A stretch of DNA of 64,000 nucleotides from Pseudocercospora fijiensis CIRAD86 (taxonomy: Eukaryota; Ascomycota; Dothideomycetes; Mycosphaerellales; Mycosphaerellaceae), in assembly GCF_000340215.1 (NCBI RefSeq), contig NW_006921539.1:4170990-4234989 (forward strand), in the 5' to 3' direction. The notes under the pieces are model-generated. The model had not been told where the DNA came from. It saw nothing but the letters and a program-made list of their open reading frames with translations, and did no database searches. Both the position numbers and the translations under genes were made by a program. Positions 49,041 through 60,035 of the stretch are shown piece by piece. Numbering within the stretch: position 1 is the stretch's first letter; every line of letters starts with the position of its first letter.

Positions 49041-50192
49041 GGTATAGGTATACTCGTACGGGCCCTATATATAGAGAGTAGATAGTAATATAGATCTCCT
49101 CGAGTAGGCCTCTATAGGACGACTAGTAAGTACGCGCATCCTAGGCGTTAGGTCCTATAGGTTACTAACTAGGCGCGCGTATAGATAGTCTAGTCTATAT
49201 ACTAAATACTAGCCGATTAAGTAGAGTAATTTCCTATCGTGTCTCTAGCCTTTTCTATAGTTTTTCCTCCTACTTATATATAGTCTACCTAGTCGGTACT
49301 TGTAATATATACTATTAATATAACCGAATTATAGTAGCCGTTACGCGTAGATCTAGAGTCTATATAACCGATTCCGAACTACTATTATCCGCGAGGCCCT
49401 ACCGCTATTGTCTAACCCGCCTATACCTTCGTTATACTTTACGTATACGTAATATAATCGCCGAGTATCTATAGTAACGATAGAGAGTCTTTCCCTACCG
49501 CTCGGGCATTTTATCTACCTATCTTCCCGCCTCTACCGATATTATATATTTCCCGCTACCTAGTTATTATATCTTGCCTATAAGACACGCCGTCTATAGG
49601 ATTATATAGGCAGATATAATAGAAGACACGTCTATAGATATACGTCTAAGCTAGGTCTTATATTCCGCTATTATCTCCTCTAGGTTTAGTATACTATCGG
49701 TCTATCTCTACTACGATACCCCCTCTTATTAGTCGCTAACTATTTTACTAGCTAGGGAAAAAATAGTTAAAAGGGTTTATACGGCGGCGTCTCTAATAAG
49801 TACTCTATCGGTTACTAACCTGTTTTAACCGGATATACTCTTACGGCGACGGTTAACTACTTTTCTAGCTAGTAAAGTCGTTAGTATTGCCTTAGTTATA
49901 TTTCGTCTTGCCGCGCCTACTCTAGTTAGACTTTACTTTACTTCCTTCTACGCCTCGTACCTACTATATACGTAAAGTCTACGTATATATTGCGTTACTA
50001 TTATATACCGCTTCGTCGTCGTTCGGCTACCTTCTACGGCCCTACTTCGCGCGTAACCTCGCCTATATCGTAGACAGAGATAGGCGACTTCGATATGCTA
50101 TATAAAATTATATAGGCGACGTAAGCGGTCCGTCTAGTATAGGATCTCGGTAAGGTAATAGCGTCGCTTCGGCTTTACTTTATTCCTTCCTC
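49041..50192. other. SNF2-B/SNF2-C intergenic region with type-B palindromes
   Basis: No convincing frame. Type-B units at 49735-49769 (CTATTTTACTAGCTAG) and a complete pair at about 49813-49892 (ACTAACCTGTTTTAACCGG ... TTTTCTAGCTAGTAAAG). It probably holds the 3' flank of SNF2-B. Confidence 0.5.
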
Positions 50193-50350
50193 TTAGATTA
50201 GGTTCTAAACCCTATACTAGCGCGTTTTAGCGGACTTTATCTATCGGCCTTAACTAACGTACCGAACGAAAGGCGGTCCTAACTTTACTATATAAATTAG
50301 CTATATCGCTCGGGACGTCTCTTTTATATACGCGTTAGTAAAGTAAACCG
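50193..50350 (+). promoter_or_regulatory. Shared promoter cassette, copy 4
   Basis: Same block order as copies 1-3; TATA-like CTATATAAATT at about 50288-50298. Lies upstream of SNF2-C. Confidence 0.7.
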
Positions 50351-50510
50351 CCCTATATATTTGCGCTATCTACGCGGCCCGCCGTATAAACGGTTAGAGG
50401 TCCGAGCGCTAATACTAGTATATACCTTTCTACTATCGCCCTAACTTCTTCTACTTTATAATCTACTCCTACTACTACCGCCTTCCCCGTCTGCCTACCT
50501 CTATCTCGTT

Positions 50511-50570
50511 TCTCTATCCGGTAAACTAGTCTATACTCCTATTTTCTCCGCCTAGTAAACTAATCTATAC
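50511..50570. repeat. Type-B palindrome pair in leader of SNF2-C
   Basis: TCTCTATCCGGTAAACTAG followed by TCTATA, then ATTTTCTCCGCCTAGTAAAC followed by TAATCTATA, both within about 110 bp of the inferred start. Confidence 0.7.
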
Positions 50571-51155
50571 CTACGAGCTACTCTTCTAGCTAGTCCGAAC
50601 GGTAAACAACGGCTAGTACGCTATATACCGACGGCGATTATAAATCTAAACGAGAAGTTCGTACCGACTAGCCTAGCGATACCGAAGAAGCGTAAGAAGA
50701 CAGTTACTACTAACGCGAACGCTACCGAGTCGTCGCCGACTCTCCCTACGAGAACTAAGGGCAAGAGTACTAAGGCTACCTAGAATATACTAGCTACTCC
50801 TCCTACGCTAGGTATACCCGCCTAGCCTAAGCCTAAGCCTAAGGCTTCTAAGGTACCTAAGGTAGCAACCGTACCGCTATAGTTTAGCCTAACTACGGAT
50901 AAGAAGTAGGCACTATACGAGGCTATATATAAAGCTAGAAAAGAGGCGCTTAGAATGTTCTTAGTAAACGGTACGCGAGTTCCCGTCTAGGCCGATTGCG
51001 GTATATACCTTCTTAGCTTCCTAGAGTCCGGTTTAGAGAAGAATAGATATATTCTCTTATTCCTAAACTTCCCTTATTAGGATCTATATAAAGGGTTCCT
51101 TTAGGCTATATTGTAGTCGGTAGGTCGGTAGTATTAGAATAACGGTAGATATTAG

Positions 51156-51319
51156 GTAAGTTCCGTTCTACGCTATATACCTAGACTAATATACTAACTG
51201 TTTTACCGGCTAGTAAACCCGCTATACCGAAGTTAGACTTTGCCGGCCGGCGAAATAGTTAGCGGTTTAGTCCTCGTAGTTATATATCCCTTCTAGTTAA
51301 CGCTAACATTATTATATAA
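51156..51319 (+). other. SNF2-C intron 1 with type-B palindrome pair; acceptor lost
   Basis: Donor GTAAGT at 51156, branch CGCTAAC. The frame (exon 2 reading NLFSLRDSND) and comparison with SNF2-A intron 1 place the acceptor at 51318-51319, now AA instead of AG. Phase 0. The palindrome element 51193-51265 has ACTAACTGTTTTACCGGC and GCCGGCCGGCGAAATAGTTAG as inverted ends. Confidence 0.7.
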
Positions 51320-52664
51320 AACCTATTTAGTTTGCGCGATAGTAACGACGACCTACCTAAGGAGGACTAGCTACTAGGCAACTCGAATAATTTAGTCCCG
51401 ACGAAGACTATTCTCGAGTATATCTTCGCTATACCCGATAATACTTTTACTATCGACGATCTTACGGTAGAGGATATATCTAACGATATCCGCTTCCTAT
51501 ATTCGAAGCTAAGACTACGCCTCGCCGTCTATTTCTTACGTATAGCCTACCTAGTACGAATAGTCGCCGAGATATACAAAGACTATATATATATACTCGA
51601 AGTGCCTCCGGAGATCCCCCCCGAATACCGAAAGGTAGCTAAGAGCATTTAAGACTAGGAGGTTAACGGAAATGTCCTCTTTCGCCTTATATTACTAGTC
51701 TAATACTAGTATACTAAGGTTCGTAAGAATAAGGAAGTAGGGGGTATAGCGTACGTATTTAAGAAGGATTTCTACGGTAGGGCTAACGCGGAGCCTATCG
51801 TATACGGAGTCCCCGGTACTACGATGTTTAATACCGTAGAGTAGGCCCGAGACTAAAAACTAGCCGATAACGAAGCTCGCTAGACTCTAGCCGACGTCGA
51901 AAGCGAATTCTTTACTAATATAAAACGTACTATTCTCCGTTCGGCCTAAGAGTATAATAATACTATCTAATACCTCTCGGATATACGCTATAACCTATTT
52001 GCGGGCAAGACTACTAACCTTAATATCCGCGATCTAGATACGTAGGATTAGACTATACGCGACGAATATATTAAATGCCTCGCCGAGCGCCGTAATCTAA
52101 TCTTCTTTAACGACTATACTACTATCGATCCGGCTAATAAGCGGTTTCTCTATAAAGGTTACCGCTAATATACGGAGAAGGTCTACTATACTATAGGTAT
52201 CCCTCTATCCTAAGATATAAACGATAATCTACTATCGGCTATATAGGACCGTATTAACCGAGAGGCCGAGTACTGTACCGCCGACTCCCTAGACTACCGC
52301 GAACTTCTATAGTCCTCTACGGATACGAATACTATATTTAGTAATATATTACGTTATATAAATAGCGTATTAGCCGTCCCTCCTATATTTATAGACGCGT
52401 ATGCCGCGACGGGCATTATAGTTACCGCGCTCCTAGACGGCGAGATTAACCCTATTAGTAAGTATAGATTCTGTATTATATTTCGCAATCTCGCCTTAAA
52501 GCTATAGTAGCCTTAGGCAATCGCGTAGATTCTCTAAATATAGAAGTCGCCTATATAAGGCGCTATCCTCGCCGATAACGTAGATACTAGTAAGACTATT
52601 ATAGTCCTCTATGCCGTCGTCTATTAGTCCGAATATATCGAAGAATAGCGTCGCAACTACCGAG

Positions 52665-52801
52665 GTACGTTTTCTCTTTCTATATATAGACCGTTTTGCT
52701 AGCCGGTAATCTAGTCGTCGCTTATATGCCTTTTTCTTTTTATCCGGACGGCAAAATAGTCTACCTACTACTTATTTCTCCTCTACTAACGTTTATTATA
52801 G
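52665..52801 (+). other. SNF2-C intron 2 with type-B palindrome
   Basis: Donor GTACGT at 52665, exactly 67 nt after the GKT codons; branch CTCTACTAAC; acceptor TATAG ending 52801 (137 bp, phase 1). Inverted ends GACCGTTTTGCTAGCC (52688) and GGACGGCAAAATAGTC (52746). Confidence 0.85.
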
Positions 52802-54458
52802 CTATACTCTACTACACGTATATCGAGAGTAATATCGCGCCTCGCCCCGTTACTAATATACAAATTCCTATACCTATAGTTAACGCTACCGACTAGGCCT
52901 CGATAGACGTCGATACTCGCCTACCTATACTAAATAAGTAGGAGCTTATCGATGCCTACGTCTAGGCCTATCTAGGATTGCCTATAGAGTTTAAGCCGGG
53001 CTAGTATATCGGTATCGATATCTAAATAGTAAAGGCCGGTAGCGAGTAGCGTACTCTACTAAAGTATACCGACGCCGATATATATAACCTTATATTCTTA
53101 GTAGTCTAGGCCTTCTTTAACGAGTACAATCCGGCCCTACCGGATTATATACCTATATACGAGATTAGCCCTAATACGGCCGTTAATACCTAGCGCAATA
53201 ATTGCGCCCGATACTTTAGGCCTAGAGAGGGCTATACGCGCTATATTAACGTCGCTATATATATTAATATTAAGCCCGATCCTAAGAATCCTACCTACTA
53301 CGTTAAAGGTACTACCGCTAAGCTAGAAGGTCTTATTACTTTCGTTAATAGGTTGCTAGTCGAAAGCCTATAGACTACTTGTACTATCCTTATTACTACT
53401 AAGGATTCGTAGGTCTAGAAGACTATATAACTAGGCGTTATATATAAGACGCGATACGGCTAGAAACTCGAGTAACTCCGCGATATCGAGGAACCCGAAG
53501 AGTCTCTCGACGACTTTACTATACTCGATAATACCGCCGAGCGTATATACGATACCGCTAAGGAAGAGGAGAAGGACGAGGCGTTCCTACTAGAGTATAT
53601 ATCTAACAATATATCTCTTCTATAGGGTATACGCGCCGCCCGGCTATCTATCGTTATCGGCGATAAAGGCTATTACTTTAAGAATAAGTTTTCTCTATAG
53701 AGTAACTCTATATAGATACTACTCGATAACGAGTATATAGTCTTAGTATTCGTAATAGCTACGCTATTCCGTAATAATATAGCCGACTTTACTAGCCTTA
53801 TACGCTATCTCTTTTAGCGTATTCGTAAGAAGTAGCTAGATACTCGACGCGAAGAACTTATTAGTAGCCTCGGTAGCTCGGACGTTTACGAGCGGCTATA
53901 CGAGGAGTTCCGTAAGAAGTACGGTATAGACTAGACTCGCGTACCTACTAACTAAGTGTCCTAACCTACCCCGAATAGTAATAGTAAGAAGTAGTATAGT
54001 ATTAGCGAGTAGGAACGCTACCTCTAGGCAATCGATCCCGTCGCTTAGCGGACTCTCTTATACTCGAGCGATAAGGAGAATATAGATAGGCGCTACTCCG
54101 CCCTCGTTCCCCTACTAATAAGTATCTATATACTTCGCCGCGTTAAAGGTACCTAACTGCTTATCTAGGGCGAGACCGTAATACTCGGCTCCGAGATCCT
54201 ACTATAGTAGATTATCTATATAGAGACCTCGCCTACTTTAACGTTAAAGGCTATATATCGCGCCGTAGTCGCTAGATTCGCTATAATCGTAGGTAACGAC
54301 CGCCTTAACCGCGTCTATAATAACCCAACTACTCCTAGCTAGAAGCGCTCCTACCCTACCGTATTTCGCCGATTATTAGTACTTAGCGCCTCCTCGGGTA
54401 TATTTAGCTAGCTCCTTAAGTATAATATCGACTTTTCTATACTATATATTAACTTACT

Positions 54459-54586
54459 ATAAGTCTACCGTCTCTAACCGTTTCGCTAGCCGGTAAAACT
54501 ATTATACGACGTCGACGGTTTTACCGGCCGGCGAAATAGTCGGCGATTACTCTACTTTAACTATACTCTTACTAACTACCGTTTAG
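54459..54586 (+). other. SNF2-C intron 3, donor mutated to AT, type-B palindrome pair
   Basis: Phase-2 frames on both sides put the donor at ATAAGT 54459, preceded by T. Branch TTACTAAC, acceptor GTTTAG (54586). The palindrome element 54473-54544 has CCGTTTCGCTAGCCGG and CCGGCCGGCGAAATAG arms. Confidence 0.8.
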
Positions 54587-55698
54587 GTCTTAGAACTCTA
54601 TATCTACCTAGGACTTCTTCTAGACCTATACTAAGGGAAATATTAATAACCCTAGTATTAGGGCGCGCCTAGATCGCCTTAAGTATCTAATTTAAGAGTT
54701 ACCTAAGCTATATACTTCGCTATAGCTCCTCTACCGATACGTTATCCTCGCCGACGAGAAGATAATCTTTTAAGTTAACGAGCCGCTAAATTATAAGGCT
54801 ATCGAGCTCCTTCTCGACCTATATATAATCGATTATATCTCTATTTACGCCGGGATAACCTAAGCCGAGCGTAGCTCTACCGAGGATAACTATAACTATA
54901 ATCCTAAGGTTAAGGTTATTATCCTCTCGTCTTATACTAGATCTAAGGCGGCTAATCTATAGTATAGCGGATACGTCTAGCTCGTCTTAGATATCGTCGG
55001 CTTTACCTAGAAGGCTTAGTAGATAGGTCGCTCCTCTTATATTAGGTAGACTTATCTAGTTATCGTATACGACCTTAGCTTAGACGATATAATCGACTAT
55101 ATACTATAGTACGATTACTATACTCGATTCTTTAACTAGCTTATAGTAACCGTTACCCCCGACCTAGACGTAGTTTAAAAGGAAGTATATCGTCTATTAA
55201 CTACTATAATCGTAGCCGACCCTACTACCTAGTAAGACGAAAATACGTTTACCGTAAAGGCGGCTTATTACGTAAAGTAGAGTATAGCGGATATCTATAT
55301 ACGAACTATATATAGTATTCGATCTAGTCGCCGCGACCCTATATAGAAGGAGTATCGTACGCTAGTAATAAAATACGTTCTCCCTATTAAGGCAATCTAG
55401 CGCCTATCTTACGGTAGACTTAAGGCTAAGTAGATAGCTTATACCCTCGATACTATAATAGCCGTCCTAACTCCCGCTCCCGACTATCCTATACGAGATC
55501 TAGATAATCGCGACGACCCCGATATTAAAGCTAAGCCCGAGATTATACCTCTTAACTTTCGCGCCTAGTTATATATATACTATATAGATTAAGTCGAGTT
55601 TATCTCTCTCGAGATAATATATCGATACCTTTACGATATATCTCGCTAGGCTATCGATACTAGCGACTATAATCTAGATATTATCCTATATTAGTATA

Positions 55699-55789
55699 GT
55701 AAGTATCGTCGTCGTATCGCCGACTACTTTACTACTTAGTAAAATAGTTAGCGTTTCGGTGTTTATATAGTTACTAATTCCCCTTATAG
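55699..55789 (+). other. SNF2-C intron 4 with single type-B palindrome
   Basis: Donor GTAAGT at 55699, branch GTTACTAAT, acceptor TTATAG ending 55789 (91 bp, phase 1). Palindrome ACTACTTTACTACTTAGT...AAAATAGT at 55720-55753. Confidence 0.8.
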
Positions 55790-57344
55790 TATACCTCGAA
55801 GACGTTATAGCGCGAAACTACTAGCGCTACTCTACGCTATTTAGGTAGGTAGTAGCTAAGCTTAAGATCCTATTAAACGGCTAGACTAAATTCGAATATC
55901 TTATATTCCTAGCCCCTATCGAGCCTAAGATAGCCGATTCTAACGATCCTAATTCTATCCTAGTTGTTAGCCCTAATAATTAGTTCGGCGACCTTATATA
56001 CGACCCCGAGTAAGACGATACTATCCTACTTAAAGAAATCTAATAGCTAGTAATAATAATCGACGATAGCGAATCTAACTATAGCTTCGATAACGGCTAA
56101 TCCGATTACGCTAACGACCCGACTAGTCCGGCTAATACGGATATTAATCGACCTAATAGTAAAGCTAATACTCCCTATCTATTAGACGGTAAGGTATCCG
56201 CTTAGCCCCTATCTAAGGCTCGATCTAAGAGTAAGGAGAGACTCTATAGTAAAGGCCTAAAGTTTCCGCTATCTACTACTATCGTTACTAAGGATAGCGA
56301 CGATAGTAACGATAACGGTAATAACGACGAAGCTATTATACGCTATATCGATAGAGCTCGATAGAAGTAAGCTTAATAGAAGCGACTATTATCCGCTCCT
56401 ACCGGTACTAAGGACGTCGATAACGACGACGAGTTAGCTATAGACTAGCGCTCGAGTTCTAGACTATCTTCCGCCCCCGACTATCTATAAGATCTAGACT
56501 TGCCTCTAGGCGGTATTACTAGCCCTTAGACGGACATCTAGTCTCTAACTCGGCCTCGTAAGCGTAAGTTTAGCCTTAGCCGTAATTTATCGAGCGAGCG
56601 TTATAGCGCGAAGCGTACCCGATATATACTAAAGCGCCTATAATCGTACGCCTAGCTATCGGCTTCCTCTACTACCGCTAGCCGGCTATTAATAGAGGAT
56701 AAGCGCGCTACCCTATACCTAAAGATTAACGACGCCCTCGGTATACTCCGCTCGTATAAACTTAGTAACGCCGGTACGGCTATCGGTCTTATATTCGAAG
56801 CTAAGACTAGGAAGTCGACTAAAATCGTATAGCTAAATACCTATCTCCTCGGCGGTCTAGTTACTAGGCTATAGGATCGATAGGCTCCGCTTTATAAGAT
56901 ACCGGATATAGAGGGTAAGATCGACGCTATATTAGTATTAATCTAGGCGTACTTAGATACAGTCTCCGCGACTATAGGCGAGGCCGATAGGTAATAGTAT
57001 TATAGTTAACGATTAGTATAGATACTCTTAAGCGGTATCGAGGATAGATATAGATTAACGAGGTTAGTCGATAGAGGGGATAGACGTACTACTATATATC
57101 TATTTCGAGTATCGGAAGGATACGTATAAAATGCGTACTAATTAATCTAGTGCTAATTATTATTCTATATATTAAATCGCCTAGTAGGAGATAGTACTTT
57201 AGGGTTCCTAGTCGGCGAAATAGTCTATAAGTAATATAATAACGTTAAGTAGGTCTTCGCCGTCGATATATCCTTATATAATTAAACGTTAGGTATAGTA
57301 GGTAGCATTAAATGCGTACTACTAACGATATATATCGTAGGACG

Positions 57345-57960
57345 TTAATAACTATTTTCCCGGCTAGTAAAATAGTCTGCTCGTAGCTTAATAATTTCTA
57401 TAAATAGTACTAAAAGCGCCCTACTTACGATATAAAAGCCTCGATAGTTAATTTCCCGGCTAGTAGGATAGTCTACTCATAGCTAGATAATTTATATAAA
57501 TAGTACTAACTGCGCCCTGCCGCTAATCCGAGCCTTAATAGCTAACTTCCTAGCTAGCGAAATAGTCTACTTATAGCTTAATAATTTCTACGGATAGTAC
57601 CGAAACGCCCTACTTACGATATAAGAGTATCGATAATTAACTTCCTAGCTAGTAGAACAGTCTACTCGTAGCTTAATAGATTCTATAAGTAGTACTATAA
57701 GTGCCCTAGGGTTTCCTAGTCGGCGCGATAATATACGGGCAGCGTAAGGACACTAGCCGGGGCTTAGTCGTCGGTACGTTCTCGGGGATAAAATAATAGT
57801 TGTCTTAACTAGCGTTAAAGATGCCCTACTAGCGACATATATCGTAATAACGTTAAATACTATTTTCCCGACTAGCAAAATAGTCTGCTTATAGCTTAAT
57901 AGTTTCTAGATAACCCTAATAGCGCCCTATTTACGCTAGACTAGCCCTAGTAATTAATTT
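57345..57960. repeat. Tandem array of about 95-bp units carrying type-B half palindromes
   Basis: The landmark TAGCTTAATAATTTCTA recurs at about 57384, 57480, 57574, 57669 and again at 57892. Each unit also contains AACTTCCTAGCTAG(T/C)-AAAATAGTCT and GCGCCCTACTTACGATATA. Periods by eye are 94-96 bp for the first four units. It begins about 215 bp after the SNF2-C stop. Confidence 0.85.
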
Positions 57961-58379
57961 TGTAGCTCTTACTCTACCTATTTATGTTTTCGTATATATC
58001 TTGCTATCGCTATATTATACGCGATTAATAGCTACGTCTCGTCTCGTATATATAGACTAGCTAGGTTATAGACAATTTATAAATTTTACTTTATATAGGG
58101 TATCGTAATATAAAATTGTATATAGTATATAGCGTCTTAGTAGATACTAACCGACTAAACTATAAAGCTATTCTAATATAGAGTACTAATAGATTATAGT
58201 ATTAAAGTTAGAGGGTTATCGACGAGATTCGAGTAATATATCGTAGGCGATAGCGGTTTATATAAAAGCTAGAAAAAAAACATAGTTACTAATTAATAGT
58301 ACTAGATCCGAATACGTATAAGCGCGAGAGCGATTACTCGAGATATATATATTAAAACAAAAGGAGTTAATATCGCGCT
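57961..58379. other. No gene seen
   Basis: AT-rich, with no repeat unit or frame that could be supported. It probably holds the upstream region of the gene starting near 58380. Confidence 0.45.
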
Positions 58380-60035
58380 CGATATCTTAGCTATATAGCG
58401 ATATTCTTTATACTTACTATAACTACGATACTACTATTACTCTTACTAGAGCTCCTCGATATAGTTTTTTAGTAGGTAGTAAGCGAAATACTATCCGAGC
58501 GACGAGTAATACGTTACGACGTAAACGACTCCTATAATCGACGCCCGCTATTTTCTATATATCGATACTAGCGCCGATCGTACTTAGGCGTCTATAGGGC
58601 GTTATATACCGCTACTCTATACGCGTAGCCGAGGGATCTTATCGTCCTTACGGTATAGTATAAAGATCCGATCTTTATACCGGTCGTCTTCGTATCTATA
58701 ATTATAGACGATATCTACGTAATCGAATAATAGCAATTCGCTCGACTAGACTCTATCCTAGCGGATATATATATACGGGTAGATAGAGAAAATAAAAGAG
58801 ATAATAGTAGTAGTAACGTATACTATATAGAGTCTAATACTATCCGAGTCCTATTACCGCTAGCTAGCTATACGGTATATATAAGGCGCCTAGCCGCGCT
58901 ATAGATAGTAAAGGGGCCGTTCGATAATAGCTAGGAAGAGCTAGCGATATAGGGTTATATTCTAGACTACGTTATATTACCGACGTATAACGTATAGGTT
59001 AGATACTGTACTAAAGTTAAGGCCGAATAGTAACGGATAATCGACGAGATATTATACGAACTATATTATTACATTAACCGTTTTCGCCTATTTAGAGCGC
59101 TCCGCGACTTAGATAATTCGGTACTAAGGCCGATCCGCGTAGGTAGTACGTTAGTAGATAACCCGGTTAAGTAGTTAGTATAAAGCCTCGCCCTTTTTCG
59201 TAATTAGGCTAAAACTATCGACTTTTTATAGCTAAAGGACGGCGGAGTAGCGTTAAATATACTTAGCTAGGACGATAGTAACTAGCCGTACTAGACGTTC
59301 GGCTTTAATTAGGAGCCCGCGAGGCAGCATTTAGCGTTAGCTAAGGTCGCTATAGTATTCGGTAGGTTACTAGAGTACTAGGATAAAGATGACCTAGTAG
59401 ACTAATACTAACTATAGTAAGGGCAGATTACGTTTATAGCGTTATTTAACGCTATAGCTCTAGTAATACGCCTGCCTTATCTATCCGTAACCTACTAGCC
59501 GACGGCCTAGACTAGACGGGCTAAGTGCCGTACTTCGGTCTACCTATATTATACGAGATAGTAGTTCTCTAAACTATTTAAGGACGTTGTCTAGTAACTA
59601 TAGTAGGGGTTAGATATATCGATATAGAAGGGTATATTACGAGTATTCCTTATTATATATCGCTAGAGAAGCTAGTATATAAGTCGATATATAGTCGAGG
59701 AGCTACTCGATGCCCTAATAGTACTAGACGCCGATACCGAACCTTCTTACGACTAGAATATAATCGCTAGTATAGTAGCGGATATAGAAGCGTATACTCT
59801 CTCTAATACGGAGTTTAGTAGATATAATCTAGCAGATAAGATGCTAGTACGGCTCTCGGTATATATATTACCTATTATTCTAGTATCGACTAAAGGACGA
59901 GATAATAAGAAAAGGTAGGCGGTATTGCGGTATCTATTATTAGGTTCTAATTATATGCGCTTTAACCTACGTACTAGCGACTTTAATACTATAGGGTACT
60001 TTAGAGTTAGGGTTAGGTATATAGCGGGCGTATAG
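58380..60035 (+). pseudogene. Unknown gene of about 550 codons, RIP-inactivated
   Basis: One plus-strand frame runs from about 58383 to TAG 60033-60035 with only Gln/Trp-type stops. It begins hydrophobic (FFILTITTILLLLLLELLD), possibly a membrane segment or RIP-altered helix. It continues with PRDLIVLTV, FVSIIIDDIYVIE, RVDRENKRDNSSSN, KDGGVALNILS, LKDGGV and ARQHLALAKVAIVFGRLL. No catalytic motif or family recognised. The last ~45 bp, including a TTAGGG-like stretch, are duplicated at 60907. Start unresolved. Confidence 0.55.

Larger units (their letters stand above)
50625..57129 (+). pseudogene. SNF2-family ATPase C, RIP-inactivated
   Basis: Inferred start ATA 50625. Exons 50625-51155, 51320-52664, 52802-54458, 54587-55698, 55790 to TAA 57127-57129; phases 0, 1, 2, 1 all fit. 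Exon 1 is basic and Pro/Thr-rich with KKRKK and KPKPKPKASK, probably a nuclear signal and AT-hook-like tail. Exon 2 ends with L**P*A (motif Q region) and Walker A in ADNVDTSKT, 52571-52597. Exon 3 ends with ILRRVKGT, the conserved LRRxK of SNF2 proteins. Exon 4 has VIILSSYTRSKAANL (motif V) and QIGRSSYIRQT in the motif VI position (about 55010-55050). Exon 5 is long, acidic then basic (RPRKRKFSLSR), unlike A or B. Motif II was not located with confidence. Stops replace Gln/Trp throughout. Confidence 0.82.

Noticed and set aside
52696..52896. Plus-strand 66-codon open frame starting MLAGNLVV
   Set aside because: It starts inside SNF2-C intron 2; only the part after 52801 is exon sequence, in the same frame by chance.
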